Shown here: positions 35,500 to 45,581 of the stretch, piece by piece
How positions within the stretch are numbered: position 1 is the first letter of the stretch
How the letters are laid out: each line of letters opens with the position of its first letter
Assembly (NCBI RefSeq): GCF_051201015.1
Contig: NZ_JBPEHI010000014.1
Length of the DNA: 64,000 bases
DNA from: Petrimonas sulfuriphila
GTDB taxonomy: Bacteria; Bacteroidota; Bacteroidia; Bacteroidales; Dysgonomonadaceae
Direction: 5' to 3' (one strand)
The notes under the pieces: model-generated
What the model was told of the DNA's origin: nothing
Database searches by the model: none
The model's input: the letters and a program-made list of their open reading frames with translations, nothing else
Program-made: the position numbers and the translations under genes

Positions 35500-38211
35500 T
35501 TACTGCAATCTCTTTTTGAAACTGTATTTTCCGCTTTTCACGGCGGTGTAATTGGTTTCCTGAGGCAGATATACTTTTGCTTCGCAATTAATGGGAACCT
35601 CGATATCCATTTCGAACTGGCCGTTATCCACCTTCCAGTCCACCTTGATGGTCCCGTATAAGGTGTTGTAAGAGGCGTTTACATACGTTAAGTCACCTAC
35701 GACCTGCGGCGCGATTTTGAAGTTCTTGAATCCGGTGTATGCGTTTTCTTCTACATCAATACCTGCCAACGACCTATAGAACCACTCTTCTATCTGTCCC
35801 ATCATAAAATGATTCCACGAAGCGCCTTTTCTCGGATCCCAAAGCTCCGTAAGTGTGGTGGCTCCAAACTGAAGCTGGAAGCCGTAACCTGGAACTTCGT
35901 TGTGGTTATGCATCTTGTACATCACTTCATTCAATCCGTTTCTTGCCAGTGCCTGAAACAAGTATCGGTTCCCCACATCACCGGTGGAGAGTCTGTATCC
36001 TTTTTCTTCGATATCCTTGACCAGGTTGTCGAGGACCGATTGTTTGTCTTGGGGGTTAACCAATCCTGCAAACAAAGGCATGGCGTTGGATGCCTGGCTT
36101 CCGGTTCCGTACTGTTTGGTGTCTTCGTTGAAGAACTCCTTGTTAAAAGCGGTTCTTACCTCCTCCCGGAGATTGGAATAGAATGTTATGTCTTCTTTTT
36201 TACTAAGCATCTCGGCCGCTTGCACCAAATAATCAATCACCATGAAGTAATGAGTTGTTGCGGATAATGAGATGGGGGTATTGTGTGATACGCCATAAGG
36301 CTGATCTTCCCGGTAATCGCACCAATCGCCCAACCCGTGCGAAACGATGTGGTCTTTTGCTGTTGTGGTTAGGTAGTCGACATACCTTTTCATAACATCG
36401 TAATATTCAGCTATAAGCGAGTTGTCTCCGTAAAACTCGTAGTACATAAACGGGAAAATAACGCTGGCACTTCCCCATTCGGGGGAGTCCCGAAATCCAC
36501 CGTTGAAAACTACGTATTCGGGAGCAATACTTGTTACCAAACCGTTCGGTAACTGTGCATCGCGAATGTCCTGCATGATTTTAGGAGCAAACCTGGCCAA
36601 GTTGAAATTATAGTATAACCCGGGTCCATTCAGGTGCACTTCTTCCAGCCATCCGAGTTTTTCCCTGTGCGGACAATCGGTAAATACGGCTTGCATATTG
36701 CTTTTAATGGCATTCACAATCAGGTTGTGCGCGTTATTGAAGATCTCGTTGGAAGAATGAAAACTACCTGCCGGTTCGGCTGAGTTATAAACAAAACAGG
36801 ATTTTATCGCTTTTATGACCGGAATATCCCTGTTGTCTTCTGATTCCGATAACTTGGCTCCATCAACTTGGATATACCGGAACCCGTAATAGGAAAAACG
36901 GGGTTGCCAGGTCTCTTCGCTTTCTCCTTTTAGTGTATATTCGTAGTAATAGGGCCCGCCGGACTGTGTTTGATTTATACTGCCGTCGTCGTTTATCCGT
37001 TCGGCAACGGTCAGACGAATTTTGTCACCCCGTTTTCCCTTTACGGTAAAGGCCGGATATCCGGAGAGGTTTTGTCCCATATCCAACACATACGATTCAC
37101 CTGTTTTCATACTCTCTTTAATGGAGAAATATTCCATTTCCCTTACAGGGGTTGAAGTTTGCGGTTTTAACTCCCCATTAGGAGCATTATCCACAACAAC
37201 AGGAAGCCATTGTGAATCATCAAAGCCAGGCGTGTCCCATCCCGGTTGTTCAAGACGCGCATCGTAATCTTCTCCACCATACATACTGTTAAAGACAATG
37301 GGGCTGGGAGAATATTTCCAGTTTTTATCGGATATGATCTCTTCTTTTGTGCCGTCTGTGTAGGTAATGGATATTTTTAGGAACAGGGTAGGAGGGCCGA
37401 AGCTTACCTGCATTTTCTTGTATCGTCCGCCTTGCTCGTTGTAGAATCCGTTTCCGAGGAGCACACCTACGGTATTATCTCCCTTTTTTACTCCCTCTGT
37501 GAGGTCGTATGCGTTGTAATAGACGGTTTTGTCATAATCACTCCACAGCGGATTGTACTGGTCGTTACCGATTTTCTTTCCGTTTAATGAGAGTTCGTAG
37601 TGCCCCAATCCGCTGATGTAGATAATTGCATCCTCGATCCGTTTTTGAGCTTTAAAAGACTTACGTAAATAGATGCTTCTCCTTGACAGAGGATCCGTCT
37701 CTCTCCATAGCTGTCCTTTTTCGGAGGAATCAGGTACATTGTGGTAGTTTCTTCCACCCGGAAGATTGGAGTCCTCTCTCTTTATAGCACCTATCCAAAG
37801 GGCATTAAGCTGCTTTTTATCGGGAGCGATACGAAAAAATGATTTTTCACTCCAGGACGTGCTTTTGTCGTTGTTGTCCCAGATGCGAACCCGCCATTGA
37901 TATTGTTCTCCAGCACCTAACTGGTCTTTTCCCGTGTACGGGATATGCTGGCTTTCGTCGGACTGAATTTTTCCTGATAACCAAACGGTGTTGCCTTTAA
38001 TGTCTAATATCTCCAGCTCGTAAGCCGTTTGTCCAAATCCATTTTCCGTTGAATGTAACTGCCATCCGAAGCGTGGAGTTTGTTCTTCAACCAGTAATGG
38101 AGATTCTTCATATTCGCATACCAGCCTGCCGAAACTTACACGGCCGGATGAATTATTCAGACTACAGCCGAAATTGATTGCAGCAATAAGCAGAATTAAG
38201 ACTTTTTTCAT
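35500..38211 (-). CDS. GH78 alpha-L-rhamnosidase, lipoprotein
   Basis: This 903-residue protein has lipobox FGC (Cys near residue 16). It has canonical GH78 order: Fn3 module (LLVEEQTPRFGWQLH), beta-sandwich (YISGLGHYELSLNGKKIGND), second sandwich, six-hairpin domain, C-terminal sandwich. The acid loop is TDCPHREKLGWLEEVHLNG near residue 510, where the usual downstream Gly-Asp is Glu-Glu. GATTLTELWDPRKGASWNH lies near 787. The EE variant defines a recognisable GH78 subgroup and may alter the +1 subsite. It starts 12 bp after the isomerase-like gene. Confidence 0.94.
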   Translation of the reverse strand: MKKVLILLIAAINFGCSLNNSSGRVSFGRLVCEYEESPLLVEEQTPRFGWQLHSTENGFGQTAYELEILDIKGNTVWLSGKIQSDESQHIPYTGKDQLGAGEQYQWRVRIWDNNDKSTSWSEKSFFRIAPDKKQLNALWIGAIKREDSNLPGGRNYHNVPDSSEKGQLWRETDPLSRRSIYLRKSFKAQKRIEDAIIYISGLGHYELSLNGKKIGNDQYNPLWSDYDKTVYYNAYDLTEGVKKGDNTVGVLLGNGFYNEQGGRYKKMQVSFGPPTLFLKISITYTDGTKEEIISDKNWKYSPSPIVFNSMYGGEDYDARLEQPGWDTPGFDDSQWLPVVVDNAPNGELKPQTSTPVREMEYFSIKESMKTGESYVLDMGQNLSGYPAFTVKGKRGDKIRLTVAERINDDGSINQTQSGGPYYYEYTLKGESEETWQPRFSYYGFRYIQVDGAKLSESEDNRDIPVIKAIKSCFVYNSAEPAGSFHSSNEIFNNAHNLIVNAIKSNMQAVFTDCPHREKLGWLEEVHLNGPGLYYNFNLARFAPKIMQDIRDAQLPNGLVTSIAPEYVVFNGGFRDSPEWGSASVIFPFMYYEFYGDNSLIAEYYDVMKRYVDYLTTTAKDHIVSHGLGDWCDYREDQPYGVSHNTPISLSATTHYFMVIDYLVQAAEMLSKKEDITFYSNLREEVRTAFNKEFFNEDTKQYGTGSQASNAMPLFAGLVNPQDKQSVLDNLVKDIEEKGYRLSTGDVGNRYLFQALARNGLNEVMYKMHNHNEVPGYGFQLQFGATTLTELWDPRKGASWNHFMMGQIEEWFYRSLAGIDVEENAYTGFKNFKIAPQVVGDLTYVNASYNTLYGTIKVDWKVDNGQFEMDIEVPINCEAKVYLPQETNYTAVKSGKYSFKKRLQ

Positions 38212-38223
38212 GAGATTGTGTTT

Positions 38224-39654
38224 TTATTTTTTAGAAATTTCCTGGCAAACATTTACCATGGGGATATTTAACAAGAATGCCACTTTTTCAATTTTGTGCG
38301 CTATATGTCCAACCCCTATAGCACAATGGTGCGATGGCCCGTATTTACTCCAACTGTTTACGAAATCACGAATATTACACGGAAAGCTGTAACGGCTGTT
38401 TGTGTTACCTGTTTCCAGGATGGACCCTTCAACGGAGTCGCCTTCAGCGACCAGCAAGAAGACCGAATCTTTACCTTCAACTACCGAAAGCAAAGTAACA
38501 GGCCCTTGTTTTACCGACATCTGAATGGATAGTCCATTGCCCGGTTTCCCGTGATACACAGGCAAAGGAACCAGCTTGACACGACCTTCGGCGATGTTGA
38601 AGTGAGCGGGGCCGTCGTGTCCTAAAAACGCCACGTTGTCTTTAAAATCCATAAGATAGAATTCGGAAAAAGATCCTCCGGAGCCTAATTCGCTCATGAT
38701 TTTCATAGCATGTGCGTTTTTTACTTCACACTCTCCTGCAACAGGAATACTTCTGCCCGTGAGCAATGTGTTTCCTGCAATCACAGAGGTAATGATATTC
38801 TCGTAGTCATTTCCCGTCTGCCCTTCGTAATAATATGCCAATGAGCCCAGTTGATATGTTTTCACCAGTTTATCCAGCGCTACGGAGGTTTTTGCCGCAC
38901 GTTCAATTTCTTTCGGATCACATTTCCGGTCAATATCGAAAACAGATTCAAATTCCGCTATTTTTTCCGTTATTTCACCGGGAGAAATATTATCGCGGAT
39001 TTTCTTCAACTCACACATTTCCAACATCTCGAAATGAGTGCCGAAAGTTACACTTTGTCCGGTTAAATCGGTATACACATCGAGCATCCCTCCGTAATAA
39101 TTCCCCAATACACCCATCCTGTTGTTTTGCAATGCTTTAACAGTATTTGTTGCATCTATCCATCCCCTGATTTCATCCCAGACACTGTCTTCATTCAGGT
39201 ATCCCGTAACAGTGTGGTATCGGGTTTCAGCCTTATTCATCACGCAGGCAATTTCCGGTATGGCGCACGCCTGACAATGTTCAAGCCATATTCCTGTTTT
39301 TTCGGCGTAGTCGTCCAAGGCATTGAATTTTTCATAATCCAAACTTCCTACCGGTTGCAGGTTAAGTAATATAAAAGGAACCTTTGATTGTTTGGCAATC
39401 GGGAGGACAGTAGAGGACAAAGCATAGGTGGATACAAAAAGGAAAATCAGATCAACATCGCTGTTGTTCAGTAACTTTGCCGAATTCTGTGCCTTGTCAA
39501 TATTGTCGACCATGCCGGCATCCACGACTTCAGCGCCAAAGCTCTCTAATCTGTTTCTGATTTGATTGTGGTAACCTGTGAGGTTATTAAGCAAGGCGCC
39601 AAATTGTCCCCAATAGGTGTCCAACCCAACGCTAAACAAACCAACTTTACTCAT
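38224..39654 (-). CDS. L-fucose/L-arabinose isomerase-like protein (operon copy)
   Basis: This 476-residue cytoplasmic protein has no signal peptide and is the only non-secreted gene in the minus-strand run. It has the two-part fold of the FucI/AraA superfamily: an N-terminal Rossmann-like part (VGLFSVGLDTYWGQF, DAGMVDN) and a C-terminal part with conserved acidic and His residues. Candidate metal ligands are the Glu in AGECEV, the Glu in FSEFYLMDF, the His in FLGHDGPAH and the His pair in YGPSHHCAIG. It is shorter than FucI (about 590 aa) and near AraA length, but closest here to the gene at 60329. It may be an aldose-ketose isomerase of unknown substrate. Confidence 0.85.
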   Translation of the reverse strand: MSKVGLFSVGLDTYWGQFGALLNNLTGYHNQIRNRLESFGAEVVDAGMVDNIDKAQNSAKLLNNSDVDLIFLFVSTYALSSTVLPIAKQSKVPFILLNLQPVGSLDYEKFNALDDYAEKTGIWLEHCQACAIPEIACVMNKAETRYHTVTGYLNEDSVWDEIRGWIDATNTVKALQNNRMGVLGNYYGGMLDVYTDLTGQSVTFGTHFEMLEMCELKKIRDNISPGEITEKIAEFESVFDIDRKCDPKEIERAAKTSVALDKLVKTYQLGSLAYYYEGQTGNDYENIITSVIAGNTLLTGRSIPVAGECEVKNAHAMKIMSELGSGGSFSEFYLMDFKDNVAFLGHDGPAHFNIAEGRVKLVPLPVYHGKPGNGLSIQMSVKQGPVTLLSVVEGKDSVFLLVAEGDSVEGSILETGNTNSRYSFPCNIRDFVNSWSKYGPSHHCAIGVGHIAHKIEKVAFLLNIPMVNVCQEISKK

Positions 39655-39684
39655 ATTTTAATTTTAAATTTATGTAAATAATAT

Positions 39685-39731
39685 AACTTTCGCATGTGTA
39701 ACGGTAACAGTAGTTACGACATGCGAAAGTT
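39685..39731. other. Strong intercistronic hairpin in the PUL-2 operon
   Basis: A 13-bp perfect stem (AACTTTCGCATGT with ACATGCGAAAGTT) continues, across one bulged base, into a 5-bp inner stem (GTAAC with GTTAC) over a 10-base loop. It begins 8 bp after the stop of the 1035-residue GH gene and ends 30 bp before the isomerase-like start. No U-tract follows on the sense strand, so it looks like an mRNA processing or stability element rather than a standard terminator. Confidence 0.6.
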
Positions 39732-39738
39732 AAATGAA

Positions 39739-42700
39739 TTAATAGACCAGCTCGAAATCTTCAAACAACCCGTAATCAACCATTTTGTACGCTTCGGGTG
39801 GTATCGGAGCATTTATATTCCTCCAGTTAAAAGGTCCGGCTAAACCCTGAGAGGGATTGTTGTAATGAGGGCCTAAAAGGTTTCTTAAGCTGCCGATTAC
39901 ACATACGTCAATTTGATTTTTTCCTTTTTCCAGCCAGGGGGATACATCCAGCGTGTAGGGATCAAAACCAATGATTCCTGCCTTTTTGTTGTTGACATAC
40001 ACTTCGCAAACAGTGCCGTTCCATTTTCCGAGTTTTAGGGTGTGCTTTCTTGTTGTATCGTCAATGGAATAGGTCTTGCTGTATTTTACATCCCAGGAGT
40101 AAAAAGGTTGGCCCTGCTCCTTCCAACTTCCCAGGGTCAACTCTTTTTTGGCAGCATCAATGCTCCAGCCCACTTTTTCGGGAACAACCGTAAAGTCTCC
40201 CAACAGGTAAACGGGTTCGATTTCAGCAAAGATACTCATGGTTGGGATGCTTAACTCCACACTGTTCTCTCCGGTTTTTAAAAATTCACCCACGGAATAT
40301 ACTCCGAAAGATTTATCCAACCACCATTCTCCGGGTATTGCCGAAGCTTTTTTCCCGTTGACACTGACAGAAAACAGGTTGGGTCTTTCAACCACTAACT
40401 TAATGTCTTTGTCCAGATTTCCAGTAACTTTAAAACGATAGGTAACTTCAAATCCACCGCCGGAGAAGGTGTCTCTCTCGACCGTGTTCTTTTTGTATTG
40501 TACCGACGAATTCCAGGGATTGCCGTTTTCAAAACCGTTTGTTTTGAAAACAATATCCGTTGCTTTGGATACGTGCAGGTTGCTTTCGGATTTGTTGTTA
40601 ATGACGAGATCGCAGAAGTCTACAATAAAGACATTGTCTTTGAGTCGTGAGACCTTTGTTTCCGTTTCGGCTTTCACCTGGTTTGTTTGTTGACCGGATT
40701 CCCTAAGCGGATAGTTATGATTTGTTTTTTTTGAGGAAAACAAGAGCAAGCTGCCGGAAGGTTCAAGTTTAAACTCAAAAGAGAGCAGCCCTTTTTCTTC
40801 TTTTTCAGAAGGATATGTATACATGTTGCCTTCAAGTGCATCCAACTCGATCAGTGAGGCTCCCTTCAAAGAAACTTTTCCGGTTGAAACTTCGTTCAGG
40901 GAGGAGTTGACAATAAACAACATTTCACCGTCCGAATAACTTTTCCGGTAATGATACAGGTCGCCACCGACATGGGTTATTTTACACCCTTGTCCCGACA
41001 ATAAACTGTTAATGATTTCGGGGTTGAGATCGGTAACGTGTTGTACTGTGTTTTGATTTAGCAGAGCAGTCAATTCTTCATTTTCTTCTCCGTCCACCCT
41101 GCTGGGTCTTGAAAAGCAGATCAGTTTACCGCCGGATGCTACGAAGAGATTTAACAGCTCAACTGTCGGCTTACTGAGGTTTTCGGTCAGCGGGGGGATT
41201 ATCACGGTTGTGTAGTGTGCCTTGCCGATGGAAAACTTGTCATTCTGAACTTTTCCATTATCCTTGATGATGTTTTCGGAGGCCAGGTCAAACTCTACCT
41301 GACTTTTTTCCAATTTTGTAACAAAAGATTGAAAATTTTTCCCAATTTCCATCAATTGTGGATATTGTGGATTGCCACCACTGTGAGAGTAATAGCTCCA
41401 CAACGTGGAGTTAGGTTCAATAATAACAATATCGTTCTTCTGGACCCCTTCGCTCAATACGTACGATAACCTGCCGAAATAATCGTTCAGATACTTGTAA
41501 TTATTCCACCAGGGAGAATGATAGGTGAAAACAGGCGGGTAGTCGTATTTTCGTGCTCCGGTCAGGGTTTGATGGGATAGGTGTTGGTTCATGAAGTTTA
41601 TGCCCAATACATATTCCCAGTCTCCCAAACGTTTTAAGTCCTTAAAGGTCACGTCCCATCCGCCTCCGCCATACGTCTCGCTCAAGGTCCTTTTATATCC
41701 CATTTGATTGGCAACACTTCGAACTTCTTTTACCGATCGTACATTCCCAAACTGGGCTTGTGGTGAGTCTTCATTAAACTGATTGAAAAGCATGTCAATC
41801 CCCGGCATCTGATGCCAAGCGTACATGGCCATATTGTCAGGCCCGTCGTTCATGTTGGGCCATCCGTGTTCCCAGTAGTGTCCGGTCCAAATCAGATTTT
41901 TTTCTTCCGTATATTCAAACCACGGTTTTGCCCACCTGTCAATAAATAGTTGTAGCAATGTTTCCATATAGTGGTAGCGGACTTTTTTCCAGTCCCCGGT
42001 TTCTTCACTCAGCAGGGGTAAATACTCCTTCAGGTCGTATCCCCACTTTGCTTTAAAAACTTCAAAAAGATCGGGAGTCCACCTGAAACCACCGGAGGTT
42101 ACAATATTGGGTTCATCCGTGAAGATTCCTCTTACTGTCTTGTTATATTCACTTCCCAAAACCCTGTTATAGCCTTCCATGGTCACGTCGATGAATTTCT
42201 CCGTTACTCCGGGAAGCAATAAATCAACATAGGAATAGCCGGCGTACCAGGGCGAACTGCGGTAAAAGGTCTTGGCATAAAGGTAGTAATCTCCTTCTTT
42301 CCCCCGATAGTCAGTTGTTTGCGAAGTAATATCTATATACTTGCCGTTTGAGTTCATCAAACACAAATAATCTGCAGGAAGAGAATCCGGAAGGAGGGTG
42401 TATTTTGTCAATTTAAATCCTTGTCCCTGGTTATAAGACTCAGGCATTTGTGCGGGTACGTGCCCTCCGGCGAATCCGCTGGGATAAGAGTTTTCATCAT
42501 AAATCCAGGCCTCCATTCCCAGTTGCGAAGCTTTGTCTGTAGCGTACTTGAAAAGGTCAAACCATTCTTCCGAAAGATATTCTGTAACCAATCCGGGACG
42601 GGGGTGGACAAAAAAACCGCCAAATCCTGCTTCGTGCAATTCGCTTATCATTCTATCCAATTCGGGTTTGGTTATTACTTCATTGAACACCAGAAGGGGG

Positions 42701-42846
42701 CTCGACCTGAATTCACTGCCCGGATTGGAAAAATTCTTTTCAACCTCGTTAAAGTAAAATTTCTCAGGATTGTTTTTTTCATGAGTCAATGTACATCCGG
42801 AGAGGCATACAAATATGAGGATAAGTAACAGGTATAATTTTTTCAT
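39739..42846 (-). CDS. GH106-like glycoside hydrolase, lipoprotein, with two jelly-roll modules
   Basis: This 1035-residue lipoprotein (lipobox LSGC, Cys near 18) opens with FRSSPLLVFNEVITKPELDR and HEAGFGGFFVHPRPGL. It then has MEAWIYDENSYPSGFAGGHV, a TIM-barrel layout like GH106 and the related Glyco_hydro_106-type clan, but without the VNxWxNRLIGD tail. The C-terminal half holds two galactose-binding-like jelly-rolls (FSVSVNGKKASAIPGEWW and CEVYVNNKKAGIIGFDPYTLD). GTYGGGGWD and FTDEPN supply conserved acidic and loop residues. It probably cleaves an alpha-L-rhamnoside or similar sugar; family membership is inferred from the barrel motifs, not certain. Confidence 0.82.
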   Translation of the reverse strand: MKKLYLLLILIFVCLSGCTLTHEKNNPEKFYFNEVEKNFSNPGSEFRSSPLLVFNEVITKPELDRMISELHEAGFGGFFVHPRPGLVTEYLSEEWFDLFKYATDKASQLGMEAWIYDENSYPSGFAGGHVPAQMPESYNQGQGFKLTKYTLLPDSLPADYLCLMNSNGKYIDITSQTTDYRGKEGDYYLYAKTFYRSSPWYAGYSYVDLLLPGVTEKFIDVTMEGYNRVLGSEYNKTVRGIFTDEPNIVTSGGFRWTPDLFEVFKAKWGYDLKEYLPLLSEETGDWKKVRYHYMETLLQLFIDRWAKPWFEYTEEKNLIWTGHYWEHGWPNMNDGPDNMAMYAWHQMPGIDMLFNQFNEDSPQAQFGNVRSVKEVRSVANQMGYKRTLSETYGGGGWDVTFKDLKRLGDWEYVLGINFMNQHLSHQTLTGARKYDYPPVFTYHSPWWNNYKYLNDYFGRLSYVLSEGVQKNDIVIIEPNSTLWSYYSHSGGNPQYPQLMEIGKNFQSFVTKLEKSQVEFDLASENIIKDNGKVQNDKFSIGKAHYTTVIIPPLTENLSKPTVELLNLFVASGGKLICFSRPSRVDGEENEELTALLNQNTVQHVTDLNPEIINSLLSGQGCKITHVGGDLYHYRKSYSDGEMLFIVNSSLNEVSTGKVSLKGASLIELDALEGNMYTYPSEKEEKGLLSFEFKLEPSGSLLLFSSKKTNHNYPLRESGQQTNQVKAETETKVSRLKDNVFIVDFCDLVINNKSESNLHVSKATDIVFKTNGFENGNPWNSSVQYKKNTVERDTFSGGGFEVTYRFKVTGNLDKDIKLVVERPNLFSVSVNGKKASAIPGEWWLDKSFGVYSVGEFLKTGENSVELSIPTMSIFAEIEPVYLLGDFTVVPEKVGWSIDAAKKELTLGSWKEQGQPFYSWDVKYSKTYSIDDTTRKHTLKLGKWNGTVCEVYVNNKKAGIIGFDPYTLDVSPWLEKGKNQIDVCVIGSLRNLLGPHYNNPSQGLAGPFNWRNINAPIPPEAYKMVDYGLFEDFELVY

Positions 42847-42870
42847 ATTGGAAATTTATTTAATGGATGA

Positions 42871-45567
42871 TCATTTTATAGAGAACGAATAGGAACCTGC
42901 TTTTAATCTTAAAATATGCGTGTCCTGATCCGATTTATTTATTTCAATCAACGAATTTTTTTCGAGGGGTTTATTATTCTCCCGAATGCTCTTTCCGTTC
43001 AAATACAATGTTGCGGTACTGTTTGCAGGAACTGTCACTTTATACTCTATCGTTTTGCCTTTTCTCAGCCATGAGGAAACTACGTTACCGTAAGGGCTTT
43101 CATGAGAGGCTTCAAAATGTGATAATCCGGTAACAAAGTTGGGCTTAAGGACAATATTTTTAAATCCGGGCTGGCTTTCATCTGGGAAAATTCCCCCCAA
43201 TGCTTTGTAATACCAAGCATTTACTTCCCCAAACATAATGTGATTCAGCGAGATATCGCTTCCTGCATCGAGTGGCCAGTTTTCATAAAAAGTGGTGGCT
43301 CCGTTAACTATCCACCAGCCCCACGACGGGAAAGTTTCTTGCGATGCCACTTCATAGGCCAGTTGTGCGTATCCGTTTTCGCTCAACGCGTTTAGGATGG
43401 TTTTTGTTCCCAACAACCCCACGTCGATGTGTTTGTTGTCTTGTTCCACACGGCGTGCCAGGTTATCGGCCACTTTGCTTCTTAGCTCTTCGGGAACCAA
43501 ATTCCAATGTAGGGCCACACTTAATTCGGTTTGCAAACCGCTTCCGTAAATTCCGGTTTCATAGTTGAGGTACTTCTTATTGATGGCCGCTTTTATTTTC
43601 TCAGCAAGTGCGGAATAACGCTCAAAATCTGTCATTTTTCCAAACAACTTGGCTGTTTTAGCAAGGATAAGCGCATCGATATAAAAATAGGTGCTTGAAG
43701 TATACTCTTTCGGTGTTACCGATTTTACGGGTACCCAGTCGCCAAGTCCCCAGTCGGTTATGCCCGTAGGATACTGTTCGTCGATATAATCGACATACCG
43801 TTTAATATTGTCGTAACACAATTCCAGTAACCGGGTATCGCCGTAAAAAAGGTAGATGTTCCACGGGATGATGGCGATGGTGCTTGTCCAGTCCGGTCCG
43901 TTTGCCCATTGGTAACCCCATCCGCTTGATGGTATAATGGCCGGAAGCACGCCGTTGGGTTGTTGTTCGTCGCGATGGTCTGCCAACCACTTTTCGTACA
44001 CGGTAATCCCGTCAAAATTATACAATCCTACTTCGATGGCGATATGGGCGTCGCCAGTCCATCCGTTTTTTTCCCGTTGAGGACAATCGGTAGGATAACC
44101 GAATAAGTTGGATAAGTAAGATGCGTTGGATGCCTGCCAAGCCTTGTTGAGGGTGTTGTTGGAAGAATTTATTTTTCCTACCGGCGGTACATCACTGTGC
44201 ATAAAATAGGCAGTCAGGTTTTCTTCCGACAAATCCAACGGATTATCGGAGGTCACTTCAACATACTGAAATCCCTTGTAATTAAAGCGTGGCATAAAGT
44301 CATCTTCTTTTTTACCGCTCAGGATAAGGATATCCGTTTGAAAAGGATCTGAGTCATCCATAGGCCTGTAATGCACGTCGATGTTTGACATGTCCGCACG
44401 TCCGGCCGAGTCAAGTCGTTCCACGTGTTTCAGCCGGATTGTTGTACCCTGAGGCCCGTTTACTTTCATTCGGGTTACGCCCGACATGTTTTGCCCGAAA
44501 TTGTAGAGCCAGGTGTATTCGTCAATTTTCTTCAGGCTTACCGGACGGTATTCCCTGACATTGCGGATCGGGTGCAATGCTTGTGCCACTATATTATTGG
44601 AAGGTGCTCCTGTGGTGTAAATGTTTCTCCAGCCCTTCGCGTCGAAATCCGGAGTGTCCCATCCGGGCTGTTCTTTTCGGGCATCGTAATGTTCGGCCGT
44701 GTATATACTGTTAAAGATTACAGGACTTTGTGAGGTCTTCCACCTTTCATCGGTTGCGATGATCTCTTTTGTTCCGTCGGAATACGTTATGTGCAGATCC
44801 ATGCAAAATTTCGGGCGTGCACGCCATGGAGCTTTGTCGAAATACCATACGGCCGTAGATTGATGGTTGTACCAACCGTTACCCAGCAAAACACCAACCG
44901 CATTGTTTCCTTGTTGCAAATTTTCGGTAATGTCGTAGGTTACGTATAAGTTTCGTCGGTCGAAGCGTGTGTAAGTAGGGTCAAGCCGATGGTCTCCGAT
45001 GCGTTTCCCATTGATGGAAAGCTCGTAAAGTCCCGCTGCTGCTATATATACGCGTGCGGACTTTATGGTTTTATCCGTTTTGAAAGCTCTGCGAAAATAA
45101 GCCGCTGGTTTCACGTTGAAATCGTATGTGTCGGTAATCCATTTTCCTTTCCACCTGAGTTGTCCCATCATTCCGGTTTCAAAAAAATTGGGTAGAGACC
45201 AGGCCGACCATTGTTGGTTTTCGTCTTTCACCCGTACACTCCAGAAATACCGGGTAAACGGATTTAACTCCTCACCCCCGTAAACAACAGGAATTACGGA
45301 GCTGGCCACAACTCCCGATTCCCATACATCACCTCTTCCTGAAGCAACATCTGTCTCAATTGTTCCTACCACCAACTGATATGCCGATTGGTAGTTTCCG
45401 GGTTTATGCAATTCCATCTGCCACGTAAAACGGGGATGAGTTTCGTCTAATCCGACAGGATTCTCCAGATACTCACATTTTAGGTTTTTAACGGTAACTT
45501 GAGAATAGCTTTGAAAATTAATTAGAAAAATCAAAAAGATTGAAAATACTGGTAAAAATCTGCTCAT
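42871..45567 (-). CDS. GH78 alpha-L-rhamnosidase, secreted
   Basis: This 898-residue protein has a Sec signal and no lipobox (LINFQSYSQVTV), so it is likely periplasmic. The Fn3 module (LDETHPRFTWQMELHKPGNY) is followed by two sandwiches (VYIAAAGLYELSINGKRIGD) and the six-hairpin domain. TDCPQREKNGWTGDAHIAIE lies near residue 494 and GATTFYENWPLDAGSDISLNH near 759. All the canonical acidic positions are present, so it should be active. It is 24 bp from its downstream neighbour and 14 bp from the upstream one. It is the closest in the set to the textbook GH78 pattern. Confidence 0.95.
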   Translation of the reverse strand: MSRFLPVFSIFLIFLINFQSYSQVTVKNLKCEYLENPVGLDETHPRFTWQMELHKPGNYQSAYQLVVGTIETDVASGRGDVWESGVVASSVIPVVYGGEELNPFTRYFWSVRVKDENQQWSAWSLPNFFETGMMGQLRWKGKWITDTYDFNVKPAAYFRRAFKTDKTIKSARVYIAAAGLYELSINGKRIGDHRLDPTYTRFDRRNLYVTYDITENLQQGNNAVGVLLGNGWYNHQSTAVWYFDKAPWRARPKFCMDLHITYSDGTKEIIATDERWKTSQSPVIFNSIYTAEHYDARKEQPGWDTPDFDAKGWRNIYTTGAPSNNIVAQALHPIRNVREYRPVSLKKIDEYTWLYNFGQNMSGVTRMKVNGPQGTTIRLKHVERLDSAGRADMSNIDVHYRPMDDSDPFQTDILILSGKKEDDFMPRFNYKGFQYVEVTSDNPLDLSEENLTAYFMHSDVPPVGKINSSNNTLNKAWQASNASYLSNLFGYPTDCPQREKNGWTGDAHIAIEVGLYNFDGITVYEKWLADHRDEQQPNGVLPAIIPSSGWGYQWANGPDWTSTIAIIPWNIYLFYGDTRLLELCYDNIKRYVDYIDEQYPTGITDWGLGDWVPVKSVTPKEYTSSTYFYIDALILAKTAKLFGKMTDFERYSALAEKIKAAINKKYLNYETGIYGSGLQTELSVALHWNLVPEELRSKVADNLARRVEQDNKHIDVGLLGTKTILNALSENGYAQLAYEVASQETFPSWGWWIVNGATTFYENWPLDAGSDISLNHIMFGEVNAWYYKALGGIFPDESQPGFKNIVLKPNFVTGLSHFEASHESPYGNVVSSWLRKGKTIEYKVTVPANSTATLYLNGKSIRENNKPLEKNSLIEINKSDQDTHILRLKAGSYSFSIK

Positions 45568-45581
45568 GTCAATTTATTATG

